50,630 nt of DNA from an uncultured Sutterella sp. (GTDB lineage Bacteria; Pseudomonadota; Gammaproteobacteria; Burkholderiales; Burkholderiaceae_F): assembly GCA_934249275.1 (NCBI GenBank), contig CAKQKT010000002.1:1-50630 (forward strand). The letters run 5' to 3'. A program made the translations under genes and the position numbers. This document shows positions 17,861 through 25,805 of the stretch, in pieces. The notes beneath the pieces were generated by a model that saw only the letters and a program-made list of their open reading frames with translations, was not told the origin of the DNA and did not search any database. The stretch's first letter is position 1. Every line of letters starts with the position of its first letter.

Positions 17861-18634
17861 CTACATTCGGAAATTTTCGCCGAGGTATATCTTGCGAACG
17901 GCCGGATCGTTGACAAGTTCGTCTGGCGTACCCGAGGCAAGCACTTCGCCTTCATTAATGATGTAAGCGTGGTCGCAGATTGACAAGGTTTCGCGGACGT
18001 TGTGGTCGGTGATCAGAACGCCAATGTTTCGTTCCTTGAGGAAGCGCACGATGCGTTGGATTTCGATCACGGCGATCGGGTCGACGCCGGCAAAAGGCTC
18101 ATCAAGCAGAATGAAGCGCGGGTTGGCGGCTAGAGCTCGCGCAATTTCGGTTCGACGGCGTTCTCCGCCCGAGAGCGAAATGGCCTGATTCGTACGAAGA
18201 TGCTGGATTTGAAGTTCTTCCAACAACTGGTTGAGGCGTTCTTCGATTACATTCTTCGGGAGCGGTCGTCCATCTTCTCCTTCCTGTAGCTCCAGAATGG
18301 CTCGCACGTTGTCTTCGACGGAGAGCTTTCGAAAGACGCTTGCTTCTTGAGGAAGATAGGAGAGGCCCATGCGCGCACGCTTGTAAATGGGCATGTGCGT
18401 GATGTCTTGGCCGTCAAGCTGGATCTTGCCGTCATCGGCAACAACCAACCCTACGACCATGTAGAAGGTCGTCGTTTTGCCGGCACCGTTTTTGCCGAGC
18501 AAGCCAACAACTTCGCCGGACTTGACGGCAAGGTTGACACTCTTGACGACGTTTCGCGGCCCGTAATGCTTTTTGAGGCCGAAAGCCTCGAGTGCATGGG
18601 TGTGCGTGTGGTTAACGGTTGCGTTTTCGGTCAC
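17861..18634 (-). CDS. lptB: LPS export ABC transporter ATP-binding protein
   Basis: LptB is the ATPase that powers extraction of lipopolysaccharide from the inner membrane through LptFG. The 257-residue protein has Walker [10 protein letters not shown], the Q-loop (YLPQEASVF), signature LSGGERRR, Walker [14 protein letters not shown] and the switch histidine in [10 protein letters not shown]. These are typical of LptB. It starts with GTG at 18634, with AGGA upstream, and lies 12 bp after lptA. rpoN follows directly. Confidence 0.97.
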   Translation of the reverse strand: MTENATVNHTHTHALEAFGLKKHYGPRNVVKSVNLAVKSGEVVGLLGKNGAGKTTTFYMVVGLVVADDGKIQLDGQDITHMPIYKRARMGLSYLPQEASVFRKLSVEDNVRAILELQEGEDGRPLPKNVIEERLNQLLEELQIQHLRTNQAISLSGGERRRTEIARALAANPRFILLDEPFAGVDPIAVIEIQRIVRFLKERNIGVLITDHNVRETLSICDHAYIINEGEVLASGTPDELVNDPAVRKIYLGENFRM

Positions 18635-18646
18635 GCTGGAGTCCTG

Positions 18647-19216
18647 TTACTGCTGTAGCTTGGTGGAATTGGAGAGAGGGGCGCCTTGACGCTGAGTGTC
18701 GGAAGATGACTTGGTGCGGGGCGCGATGATTGTCGTGACGCGCTTGCCTTCGCCGCTATTGACTTCGGAACGGGCATTGCGCATGTCGTAGATGATGCGC
18801 TCGCCACTCGTCATGTCCTTCTGCTGACCGTTTTCGTTGCGTGAGAGCTGGGCTCTGCCTTCGAGCGTGATTTTGTCAGTTTCCTCATCGTAGACGATTC
18901 GATTCGCACTTGCGTGAACCCATTCCTCAATGCCTTTAGTTTTGGGATCGCGCTTTTGCTTGAAGCGTGCGGGGGAGCCGGTTATCGTGGCGCGGCGGTA
19001 GCCTTTCGGTGTGATAGCCAGCTCGAGGCGGGCGCCTGTCAGGTTCATGGAGCCTTGGTCGACGGCGACGTTGCCTGAGTAAATGGCAGTCTGCTTGACT
19101 TCGTCGCCATTGAATTTGTCGGCATGGACTTCAATGGGCTGGCTCTTATCTGTGTTCAGGGCCCAGGTCGGCGCTGCGATCACAGCGAGGATGCTGAAAA
19201 CGATAGACTTTTTCAT
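18647..19216 (-). CDS. lptA: LPS transport periplasmic bridge protein LptA
   Basis: LptA forms the beta-jellyroll bridge that carries LPS across the periplasm. The 189-residue precursor has a signal peptide cleaved after about residue 19 (APTWALN). The OstA-type domain follows, beginning QPIEVHADKFNGDEVKQTAIYSGNV. A polar, Ser/Thr/Gln-rich tail closes the protein. Its ATG overlaps the lptC stop by 4 bases (ATGA), and lptB follows 12 bp later. Confidence 0.94.
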   Translation of the reverse strand: MKKSIVFSILAVIAAPTWALNTDKSQPIEVHADKFNGDEVKQTAIYSGNVAVDQGSMNLTGARLELAITPKGYRRATITGSPARFKQKRDPKTKGIEEWVHASANRIVYDEETDKITLEGRAQLSRNENGQQKDMTSGERIIYDMRNARSEVNSGEGKRVTTIIAPRTKSSSDTQRQGAPLSNSTKLQQ

Positions 19217-19839
19217 TTTTGGCCTGCAATGGCGGAATTGTCGATGGATCGCGCGTTAGGGTGAAAGACCGAGACGACGCGGCCGTCAAGCTCGACGGTG
19301 TGCATGATGTTGTCGTATTTCATGCCGTTCGAGGCTTCGGTGGTATCGAGGCCGCGGCGCATGAAAACTTTTTGGTTGGTCTCGAATTGGTATATGTCGA
19401 GATAACCCTTGATGTATTCGGTCGTAAAAAAGATGTCAGGCTCATTCTGGAAGGCAGAACGCACTAATCGTACGTTTCCGGAGAGTTCCACGGATTCGAG
19501 ACTGTCGTTGCTCCAGGCTTGGTTACCCGTAAGAGACAGCTGAGGCTTTTGGGGATCAAGCGAGTGGTAGCTGGCGTTAGTGGCGCGCATGCGTTCGTCT
19601 GAGAAATGTTCCATCTTGCTGGCGGACAGACGTGCGACTGCGACGCCGCGCTTGTCGAAGTCGGTAAGCGTGACGTTGCGTGCAGAAAAGTCGGGACTTG
19701 TTTCGCTGGGAACGTATTTCATCGTATCGATGCGCGTTCGAACCGAATAGTAGTAGCTGGCACCGACAAGCAGCAACAACAAGGTCGCGCCAATGATGGC
19801 GGTGATGCGTTCGCGAAGGACTAGGCTACGGTGAATCAT
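19213..19839 (-). CDS. lptC: LPS export ABC transporter periplasmic protein LptC
   Basis: LptC is the membrane-anchored protein that receives LPS from LptBFG and hands it to LptA. The 208-residue protein has one N-terminal transmembrane helix (about residues 12-32) and a periplasmic beta-jellyroll of LptC type. The family is poorly conserved, so the call relies on architecture plus position between kdsC and lptA. The start codon overlaps the kdsC stop by one base (TAATG). Confidence 0.93.
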   Translation of the reverse strand: MIHRSLVLRERITAIIGATLLLLLVGASYYYSVRTRIDTMKYVPSETSPDFSARNVTLTDFDKRGVAVARLSASKMEHFSDERMRATNASYHSLDPQKPQLSLTGNQAWSNDSLESVELSGNVRLVRSAFQNEPDIFFTTEYIKGYLDIYQFETNQKVFMRRGLDTTEASNGMKYDNIMHTVELDGRVVSVFHPNARSIDNSAIAGQK

Positions 19840-20372
19840 TATTTTCCGAGGACATAGGTGTTGTGCACGAGTTTATCCCATGCGTCCTGAGATTTGAGGA
19901 TGAGCTCGGACAATTCCCTGACAGCACCGCGACCTCCAGGGTGGCGTGACTGCCAGTGAGTGTAGTTCAACACCTCGGGATTCCCGTCTGCGGGCGTCGT
20001 AGAGAGGCCTACACGCATTAGAAGAGGCAGGTCGGGTACGTCATCGCCCATGTAGGCTACCTGTTCGTCTGTGAGACCGGTTTCCTCAAGAAGCGCTTCA
20101 TAGGCTGTGGTCTTGAAGCGCTGGCCTTGCGCGATTCGAGTCACGCCGAGTTCCTTCATGCGTTCGGCGACAATCGCAGAAGTGCGGCCTGTGATGATTG
20201 CGATCTCGATGCCGTGCTTTTGCAGCATCTTGATGCCGAGCCCGTCTCGCACGTAGAAGCTCTTGTAGAGTTCACCAGTGCCGGAAACGTTGATCGTGCC
20301 GTCGCTCATCACGCCGTCAATGTCGAGAACGACCATTTTGATGCGGGCTGCTCGCTCATTCACTGTGGTCAT
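19839..20372 (-). CDS. kdsC: 3-deoxy-D-manno-octulosonate 8-phosphate phosphatase
   Basis: KdsC hydrolyses Kdo-8-phosphate to Kdo, needed for the LPS inner core. The 177-residue HAD-family enzyme has the nucleophile motif VVLDIDGVMSDG (Asp17 and Asp19), the Thr motif IITGRTS, and the MGDDVPDLPLL acidic motif. It lacks a cap domain, as in tetrameric KdsC. A strong Shine-Dalgarno sequence (AGGGAGGGG) precedes the ATG, and kdsD lies 22 bp upstream. Confidence 0.96.
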   Translation of the reverse strand: MTTVNERAARIKMVVLDIDGVMSDGTINVSGTGELYKSFYVRDGLGIKMLQKHGIEIAIITGRTSAIVAERMKELGVTRIAQGQRFKTTAYEALLEETGLTDEQVAYMGDDVPDLPLLMRVGLSTTPADGNPEVLNYTHWQSRHPGGRGAVRELSELILKSQDAWDKLVHNTYVLGK

Positions 20373-20394
20373 GACGCCCCTCCCTAAAAACAGA

Positions 20395-21384
20395 TCAAAG
20401 AACCTTGGCGGTCATCAAGTCATGCAGGTGTAGCGCGCCAATGAGTTTGTTGTCTTCGTCAACGACGAGAAGCTGGTTGCAATGGTAGGTGTCGAGAAGC
20501 TTGACGGCAGAGGCGGCAAGTTCCTGTGCGCCAATGGTCTTTGGATTGCGGGTCATTACGTCCTTCATGATGCACGGACGAATATCTCCAAGGCGTTCGA
20601 TGAGCCGGCGGAGGTCGCCTTCAGTAAAGATGCCTGTTACGCGGTTGTTTTCGTCGACGACGGCTGTCATGCCGATGTGCTTTTTGGTGATTTCGCGAAC
20701 GGCCTCAAGCACGCTGACCCCTTCGCGCACGGCCGGAATGTCATTGCCTTGACGCATGATGTCCTGGACATGGATGAGCAAGCGTCGGCCGAGAGCGCCG
20801 CCAGGATGGCTTCGAGCGAAATCCTCCTTCGTAAAGCCCTTGGCCGAGAGGGTCGCGACGGCAAGTGCGTCGCCGAGCGCCAGTGTGGCAGTTGTGGAGG
20901 AGGTGGGGGCCAGATTGAGCGGACAGGCTTCGCGTTTGACGTGACAGTTGAGATGTACGTCAGCATGTCGTGCGAGGCTGGAATTTGAATTTCCCGTGAT
21001 GGCGATGAGCGTGGCGCCCTCACGCTTGAGCGTGGGAACGATAGTCAAGAGCTCATTGGTTTCGCCGGAGTATGAGATGGCAAGAACAACGTCGTTGGCA
21101 GTGATCATGCCGAGGTCGCCGTGTGCGGCCTCGGCGGCGTGCACAAAGTAGGCAGGAGTACCTGTGGAGGCAAAGGTGGCGGCGAGCTTGCGGCCGACAT
21201 GGCCGGACTTGCCTACGCCGGACACAATCAGACGGCCTTTGCAGGAGAGAATGCGCGAAACGGCGTCTGTGAATTCGTTGCCGAGCGTAGAGGCAAGGTG
21301 CGTGAGAGCATCGGCTTCCTGGGTCAGAACTTCCTGCCCGAGTTGGAGAGCTGCCGCGGCATCGAATGCATGAGTGTTGCTCAT
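20395..21384 (-). CDS. kdsD: D-arabinose 5-phosphate isomerase
   Basis: KdsD converts ribulose 5-phosphate to arabinose 5-phosphate, the first step to Kdo. The 329-residue protein has an N-terminal SIS sugar-isomerase domain (about residues 38-180, with SGVGKSGHVGRK and ISYSGETNELL) and two C-terminal CBS domains (about 205-265 and 275-329). AAGGA precedes the ATG. It is the first gene of the Kdo/LPS-export cluster. Confidence 0.96.
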   Translation of the reverse strand: MSNTHAFDAAAALQLGQEVLTQEADALTHLASTLGNEFTDAVSRILSCKGRLIVSGVGKSGHVGRKLAATFASTGTPAYFVHAAEAAHGDLGMITANDVVLAISYSGETNELLTIVPTLKREGATLIAITGNSNSSLARHADVHLNCHVKREACPLNLAPTSSTTATLALGDALAVATLSAKGFTKEDFARSHPGGALGRRLLIHVQDIMRQGNDIPAVREGVSVLEAVREITKKHIGMTAVVDENNRVTGIFTEGDLRRLIERLGDIRPCIMKDVMTRNPKTIGAQELAASAVKLLDTYHCNQLLVVDEDNKLIGALHLHDLMTAKVL

Positions 21385-21417
21385 TTGACGGTCCTTCTGT
21401 GCGGAAAAATTAGCTGT

Positions 21418-21439
21418 ATAACCTGCTAATGATAACCTG
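21418..21439. repeat. 8-bp direct repeat upstream of kdsD
   Basis: ATAACCTG occurs at 21418-21425 and again at 21432-21439, 14 bp apart, in the 86-bp gap upstream of kdsD. On the kdsD strand this reads CAGGTTAT twice, the promoter-proximal copy running into TTATAC, which resembles a -10 box. A regulator site is possible but unproven. Confidence 0.45.
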
Positions 21440-21470
21440 TGCCATGCTCCCGAGGGGTTACCAAAGACGA

Positions 21471-21499
21471 CAAAACCCCGCCGGGGGAACGGCGGGGTT
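21471..21499 (-). terminator. intrinsic terminator of the glutamate/aspartate transporter operon
   Basis: The stem AACCCCGCC / GGCGGGGTT with an 8-nt loop is followed on the minus strand by TTTTGTC. It lies 26 bp past the gltL stop and upstream of the kdsD promoter region. Confidence 0.88.
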
Positions 21500-21524
21500 G
21501 AAAAGCTGAAATGCTGAAAAAAAA

Positions 21525-22259
21525 TCAGTGCTGCAGAATCTTGGAGAGGAACTGCTGAGCGCGTTCGGTATGCGGCGAATTGAAGAATTCCTGAGCCGGG
21601 AGATTCTCGATGATTTCACCTGCGTCCATGAAGATCACGCGATCAGCCACCTTGCGGGCAAAACCCATTTCGTGGGTCACGACCATCATCGTCATGCCTT
21701 CTTTGGCGAGCTGAACCATTACATCGAGCACTTCATTGATCATCTCAGGGTCAAGAGCGGACGTCGGTTCGTCGAAGAGCATGCAGATCGGGTCCATAGC
21801 CAGAGCGCGGGCAATGGCCACACGCTGCTGCTGGCCGCCGGACATCTGACCGGGGAACTTGTCGGCGTGCTTGAGAAGACCGACGCGGTCGAGAAGCTTC
21901 AGACCGCGCTCGGTAGCTTCCTCACGGCCGCGGCCGAGCACCTTCATTTGGGCTAGAACAAGGTTTTCGCGGATGGAAAGGTGCGGGAAGAGTTCGAAGT
22001 GCTGAAACACCATACCGACTCGGCTGCGAAGCTGAGGAAGGTTTGTCTTCGGGTCGCCTACGGAGATGCCGTTGACGATGATTTCACCTTTCTGGAAGGG
22101 TTCGAGCGCATTGACGGTCTTGATGAGGGTGGACTTGCCGGAGCCGGACGGTCCGCAGACCACGACGACTTCGCCCTTTTCAACATCAACGGAGCAGTCC
22201 TTCAGCACCTGAAAGTTGCCGTACCACTTGCTGATGTTCTTGATTTCGATCATTGCCAT
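21525..22259 (-). CDS. gltL: acidic/polar amino-acid ABC transporter, ATP-binding protein (GltL-like)
   Basis: This ATPase drives uptake of amino acids, most likely glutamate/aspartate. The 244-residue protein has Walker [10 protein letters not shown], signature [15 protein letters not shown], Walker [14 protein letters not shown] and the switch motif [20 protein letters not shown]. These closely match the GltL/GlnQ subfamily. Two in-frame ATGs (22259 and 22253) are equally plausible. It is the last gene of the four-gene operon and is followed by a terminator. The substrate is inferred from the binding protein and order. Confidence 0.93.
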   Translation of the reverse strand: MAMIEIKNISKWYGNFQVLKDCSVDVEKGEVVVVCGPSGSGKSTLIKTVNALEPFQKGEIIVNGISVGDPKTNLPQLRSRVGMVFQHFELFPHLSIRENLVLAQMKVLGRGREEATERGLKLLDRVGLLKHADKFPGQMSGGQQQRVAIARALAMDPICMLFDEPTSALDPEMINEVLDVMVQLAKEGMTMMVVTHEMGFARKVADRVIFMDAGEIIENLPAQEFFNSPHTERAQQFLSKILQH

Positions 22260-22288
22260 GATAGGGGGGATATCCTGTTCAAATTATT

Positions 22289-22972
22289 TTAGTGAGCCTG
22301 AGCCGTTCGCATTCTCGCCTGCAGTCGACGAATCAGCAGGGAGAGGGACAAGGAAACGGCAAGATAGCAGACAGCAGCAAAAGAGTACATCAAAACGAGC
22401 TGGCCGTCACGTTGGGCGATCTTGGAAATTGAGCCCATGAAGTCATTGCCGCTAATAACGTAGACGAGACTGGTGTCCTGGAAAAGGATGATCGTCTGCG
22501 TCAAAAGCACGGGCAGCATGTGACGGATGGCCTGAGGAAGCACTACGTGCTGCATGGTCTGAGCATAGGATAACCCAAGACCGTATGCAGCCTGAATCTG
22601 TCCCTTCTTCACAGACTGGATGCCGGCACGCATGATTTCGGCAAAATAGGCAGCTTCAAAGAGCACGAAAGTAATGATGGCTGTCATTTCGGCTCCAATT
22701 TTTACCGGATGATCGAGTCCAAGGACAATGCGAAGGATTTCCGGCATCAAAAGGAAATACCAAAAGAGCACGAGCACCAATGGGACAGCACGCATCAGGT
22801 TAATGTATAGCTTTGCCGGAGCAGAGAGCCAGCGCTTCTCGGAAATGTGGCAAAGGGCGAGGAGCGTGCCGAGAAATAGACCGCCGACGGCCGTAATGGT
22901 CGTGAGCTCAATCGTGTAGGCTGCGCCAGACAGAATAAAGCCCCAGCTGTTCGTAATCGAAGTGAAATCCAT
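22289..22972 (-). CDS. gltK: glutamate/aspartate ABC transporter permease (GltK-like)
   Basis: A 227-residue inner-membrane permease with about five transmembrane helices. It has the His/Glu/Gln-type amino-acid ABC permease EAA loop (EIMRAGIQSVKKGQIQAAYGLGLSYAQ) and the MRAVPLVLVLFW motif. A Gln-X-Thr-Ile-Ile-Leu-Phe-Gln-Asp-Thr-Ser-Leu segment matches GltK. AAGGAG precedes the ATG. It pairs with the larger permease 15 bp upstream. Confidence 0.93.
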   Translation of the reverse strand: MDFTSITNSWGFILSGAAYTIELTTITAVGGLFLGTLLALCHISEKRWLSAPAKLYINLMRAVPLVLVLFWYFLLMPEILRIVLGLDHPVKIGAEMTAIITFVLFEAAYFAEIMRAGIQSVKKGQIQAAYGLGLSYAQTMQHVVLPQAIRHMLPVLLTQTIILFQDTSLVYVISGNDFMGSISKIAQRDGQLVLMYSFAAVCYLAVSLSLSLLIRRLQARMRTAQAH

Positions 22973-22987
22973 GACCGACTCCTTTGC

Positions 22988-23722
22988 TTATTTGGCGGCG
23001 ATGAAGCCGGGAATCGTGCAACGCACTTCCATCCAGGCCATCAGGCGGTTGACGCACAATGCAATTGCGATGTAGAGGATCGTTGCCCAGAGGTAGGCGG
23101 CGAAGAATTGAAAGGTTGCCTCGCCCATTTCATTGGCTCGCATCGTGAGTTCCGGCAGCCCGATTGTCATGGCTACGGCAGTATTCTTGACAAGGTTCAT
23201 TGCTTCGCTTGTCAGCGGTGGCATAACGAGACGGAAGGCCATCGGAAGAACGATGTAACGGTAACGTTCAATGGTCGTGAAGCCCAGGGCTTTGGCTGCG
23301 TTAGGCAGGCCTTGTGGAATGGATGTGATGCCGGCTCGGACCTGTTCTGCGATGCGCGAGGAAGTGAAGAGCCCCATGCATAGGAAGGCGGAGAGAAACT
23401 GGCTGTAAACAGGGTCGGTCTCGATCATCCAGTCCTTGTAGGCCGGAATGATTTCTGGAACGACGAAGTACCAGATGAAAATCTGGACAATAAGGGGAAT
23501 GTTTCGGAAGAGTTCGATCCAACCTTCGCAAATTCCGCGAACCCATTTGTTTTCGACGGTTCGCAAGGTACCGACGATCGTGCCGATCGCCAGGGCAAGC
23601 ATAAAGGCGGAAAGTGCGAGGCTGACGGTCCAGCCGGCGCCGTATACGAGATAAAGCCACCAAGGATCATCACTCAGCAGGGATGTTTCCCACAGAGTGT
23701 TGAGGGTCATGTTAAGTGCCAT
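22988..23722 (-). CDS. gltJ: glutamate/aspartate ABC transporter permease (GltJ-like)
   Basis: A 244-residue inner-membrane permease of the same family. It has FRNIPLIVQIFIWYFVVPE, the EAA loop EQVRAGITSIPQGLPNAAKALGF, and a VKNTAVAMTIGLPELTMRANEM region typical of GltJ. GAGG precedes the ATG. It is separated from the binding-protein gene by 95 bp holding a hairpin, which should set a lower expression level for the membrane components. Confidence 0.93.
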   Translation of the reverse strand: MALNMTLNTLWETSLLSDDPWWLYLVYGAGWTVSLALSAFMLALAIGTIVGTLRTVENKWVRGICEGWIELFRNIPLIVQIFIWYFVVPEIIPAYKDWMIETDPVYSQFLSAFLCMGLFTSSRIAEQVRAGITSIPQGLPNAAKALGFTTIERYRYIVLPMAFRLVMPPLTSEAMNLVKNTAVAMTIGLPELTMRANEMGEATFQFFAAYLWATILYIAIALCVNRLMAWMEVRCTIPGFIAAK

Positions 23723-23760
23723 GGCGGAGGTTCCTCTTGTTTTTGGGAATTAAATCAAAA

Positions 23761-23802
23761 GGGATCCCCGGAGGTCTAATTGCTAGCTGACACCCCGGGG
23801 AC
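23761..23802 (-). terminator. hairpin between gltI and gltJ (partial terminator)
   Basis: A stem built on CCCCGG / CCGGGG with a loop of about 23 nt is followed on the minus strand by CCCTTTTGATTT. Such hairpins after solute-binding-protein genes commonly give the binding protein higher mRNA levels than the permeases. The stem is interrupted at its base, so termination would be partial. Confidence 0.55.
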
Positions 23803-23817
23803 CGTAAAGGCTGGAAC

Positions 23818-24714
23818 TTAGATTCCGTCGCTGTTCGGGTGCGCGAAGAGTTCCTTCGTGACGCTGTTCATCGGGAAGTTAAGGTTGGCGTTCTTGGGCG
23901 GAATCGGGGATTCGAACCACTTCTTGTAAAGCTTGGCAAGCGTGCCGTCCTTGATCATTCCGATGATGGTCTTGTCGACCACGGCCTTGAAGGCGGGGTC
24001 GTCCTTGGCGAACATCGGGGCGTACGGTTCGACAGAGAGCGATGCGTCAAGGATCTTGAAGTCCTGCGGATTGGGCAGGTTCGAGATCTGTCCCGCGAGC
24101 AGCACGTCGTCAATGACAAAGGCCGAGGCACGTTTCTTGGCGACAAGCTGCATGGATTCAGCAAAGTCCTTTGTCATCAGGTAGCGGATTTTTACGCCGT
24201 TGTCCTTTTCAAATTTTTTGAGCAGAGCAACAGAGGTCGTGCCGGAAGTGACGGCAACGTTCTTGTTATGAAGATCCTTGAGGGAGTTGATGCCGGAGTC
24301 CTTCCAGACGGCAGCGGATACCTGAATGCCAAAGTAGTTGATGCCGAAGCCAGCTTCGCGCTGACGAGCTTTGGAGTTCGTCGTGGAGCCGCATTCGATG
24401 TCTACCGTGCCATTCTGAATGAGCGGAATGCGGTTGGCGCTGGTAACGGCCTGATACTTGATTGTCAGGTTCGGCATGTTGAGTTCCTTCTTCACGGCTT
24501 CGCTGACGGCCTTGCAAACTTCGAAACCGTAGCCCGTAGGGGTGCCGTCGGCCTGCAGATAGGAGAATGGAACAGAAGCTTCGCGATAACCGAGCGTCAT
24601 CGTGCCAGACTCCTGAATGCGCTTGAGCGTGCCGGTAAGTTCGGCGGCGGAGATGGAGGAAGTGAGAAGCATGCCCGCACAGAACAGGCCGGTAAGCGGA
24701 AGAGAAAGCTTCAT
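23818..24714 (-). CDS. gltI: glutamate/aspartate periplasmic binding protein (GltI-like)
   Basis: A 298-residue solute-binding protein with a signal peptide ending at about residue 23 (SISAAE). The family-3 fold has the signature GYREASVPFSYLQADGTPTGYGFEVC and the ligand-loop region VDIECGSTTNSKARQREAGF, which matches glutamate/aspartate binders such as GltI. The ATG follows CAGGAG. It is the first gene of the operon and lies about 67 nt downstream of the predicted sigma-54 start site. Acidic amino-acid specificity is inferred from family resemblance. Confidence 0.93.
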   Translation of the reverse strand: MKLSLPLTGLFCAGMLLTSSISAAELTGTLKRIQESGTMTLGYREASVPFSYLQADGTPTGYGFEVCKAVSEAVKKELNMPNLTIKYQAVTSANRIPLIQNGTVDIECGSTTNSKARQREAGFGINYFGIQVSAAVWKDSGINSLKDLHNKNVAVTSGTTSVALLKKFEKDNGVKIRYLMTKDFAESMQLVAKKRASAFVIDDVLLAGQISNLPNPQDFKILDASLSVEPYAPMFAKDDPAFKAVVDKTIIGMIKDGTLAKLYKKWFESPIPPKNANLNFPMNSVTKELFAHPNSDGI

Positions 24715-24791
24715 GGTGGAACTCCTGAAAATTGAGTCTGTCAGAGGACCGTGAGCATTAGTACGGTCGAGGGTGTGTTGTTATCTTTCGT

Positions 24792-24807
24792 AGCAAGCGG
24801 CGTGCCA
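24792..24807 (-). promoter_or_regulatory. sigma-54 (-24/-12) promoter of the gltIJKL operon
   Basis: On the minus strand the sequence TTGGCACGCCGCTTGCT matches the sigma-54 consensus TTGGCACG-N4-TTGCW at every defined base. GG and GC have the required spacing. The transcription start would be near 24781, about 67 nt before the gltI ATG. The cell encodes sigma-54 in this same window. Confidence 0.88.
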
Positions 24808-24945
24808 AACGTCATAAGGTAAATGAATTAGAACGACAAAACGACTGTTGCAGAGCTGAAGGGTGTGGAGATCCAGCTTGTGAATGGGGAAGGCGGAAGA
24901 GACTGAGAAGAGGGATGACTCAAAAGTTGGACGGAGGAGTGCACC

Positions 24946-24976
24946 AAAAAAATGCGCGCACCGTTTTGGTGCGCGC
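24946..24976 (-). terminator. intrinsic terminator of the crotonase gene, overlapping an NtrC-like palindrome
   Basis: The 9-bp perfect stem GCGCGCACC / GGTGCGCGC with loop GTTTT (24954-24976) is followed on the minus strand by ATTTTTTT, a strong terminator for the gene ending at 25004. The same bases contain GCACC-N5-GGTGC, the core of the NtrC enhancer consensus, centred about 184 bp upstream of the predicted gltI start site. Confidence 0.88.
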
Positions 24977-25003
24977 TTTGGGTGCCGATAAGAGTGCGGA
25001 AGG

Positions 25004-25765
25004 TTATTCTGCCGGGCGGAAGGCAGGTTTGCGGCCTTCAAGGAAAGCGGCGAGAGCTTCTGCAGCCTCTGCGGACTGGGCCTGGCGGCGCCAGACGGCT
25101 TCCTCTTCTTCGGCGAGGCCTTCGAGGGCCTTGTTGCGCGGGGAGGTGAGCATAGCCTTCATGGCGCGAACGGCATTGGGCGGCAGAACGGCAAGGCGGG
25201 CAACTTTCGAGGCGACTAGATTATCCAAGGCTTCGTCGTCAGCAGTGCCAGTGATGATGCGCATGTCAAGAGCTTCGGCGGCGGTGATCGGTTCGGAAAG
25301 CATGAGCTTTTCCGTAGCGCGAGGAAGACCTGCTGCGGCAGCCATGATGAAGGCTGAACCGAAGCGGGTTGTGCGGCCGAGTGCGACGCTGGGCAACGAG
25401 AAGAGTGCTCGGTCGGAGGCGTAGACGAGGTCGCAGTATAGAAGCATTGAGAGTGCGGCGCCCACGCACGGTCCCTTTACTTGGGCAACGATGGGCTTGG
25501 GGAAGGTTCGCAGTGCAGCGAAGAAGTTCGTCATGGCGCGGTCGAGCACGTCCGGCTGAGCACGCAATTCGTCAAGATCGGCGCCGGCGGAGAAAATTTG
25601 TTCACCACCCTGAAGAAGAATGACGCGAACGGAGTCGTCGGAGGCGGCCTGAGCGAGAGCCTCCGTCATGGTGTCGAACATTTCGGCGCTGATGCTGTTG
25701 CGCTTCTGCGCACGGCTGATCGTCAGTCGGAGGATGCCGAATTCGGTGTTGGACAGAATGGCCAT
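25004..25765 (-). CDS. enoyl-CoA hydratase/isomerase (crotonase) superfamily protein
   Basis: A protein of about 253 residues with the crotonase fold. It has the CoA-binding segment NSISAEMFDTM, the first oxyanion-hole motif FSAGADLDEL, and the second (GPCVGAALSM) before LLYCDLVYASD. By manual alignment with mitochondrial enoyl-CoA hydratase, both catalytic glutamates (in GCELAMMCD and QPE) are serine here, so simple hydratase activity is doubtful. The start is uncertain (25765 or 25780), with no strong ribosome-binding site for either. It lies 40 bp after the PatZ-like gene and has its own terminator. The substrate is unknown. Confidence 0.85.
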   Translation of the reverse strand: MAILSNTEFGILRLTISRAQKRNSISAEMFDTMTEALAQAASDDSVRVILLQGGEQIFSAGADLDELRAQPDVLDRAMTNFFAALRTFPKPIVAQVKGPCVGAALSMLLYCDLVYASDRALFSLPSVALGRTTRFGSAFIMAAAAGLPRATEKLMLSEPITAAEALDMRIITGTADDEALDNLVASKVARLAVLPPNAVRAMKAMLTSPRNKALEGLAEEEEAVWRRQAQSAEAAEALAAFLEGRKPAFRPAE

Positions 25766-25805
25766 TGCTGTATTTCCCATGAAGAAAAAGATTAGAGGCG
25801 CGCCA

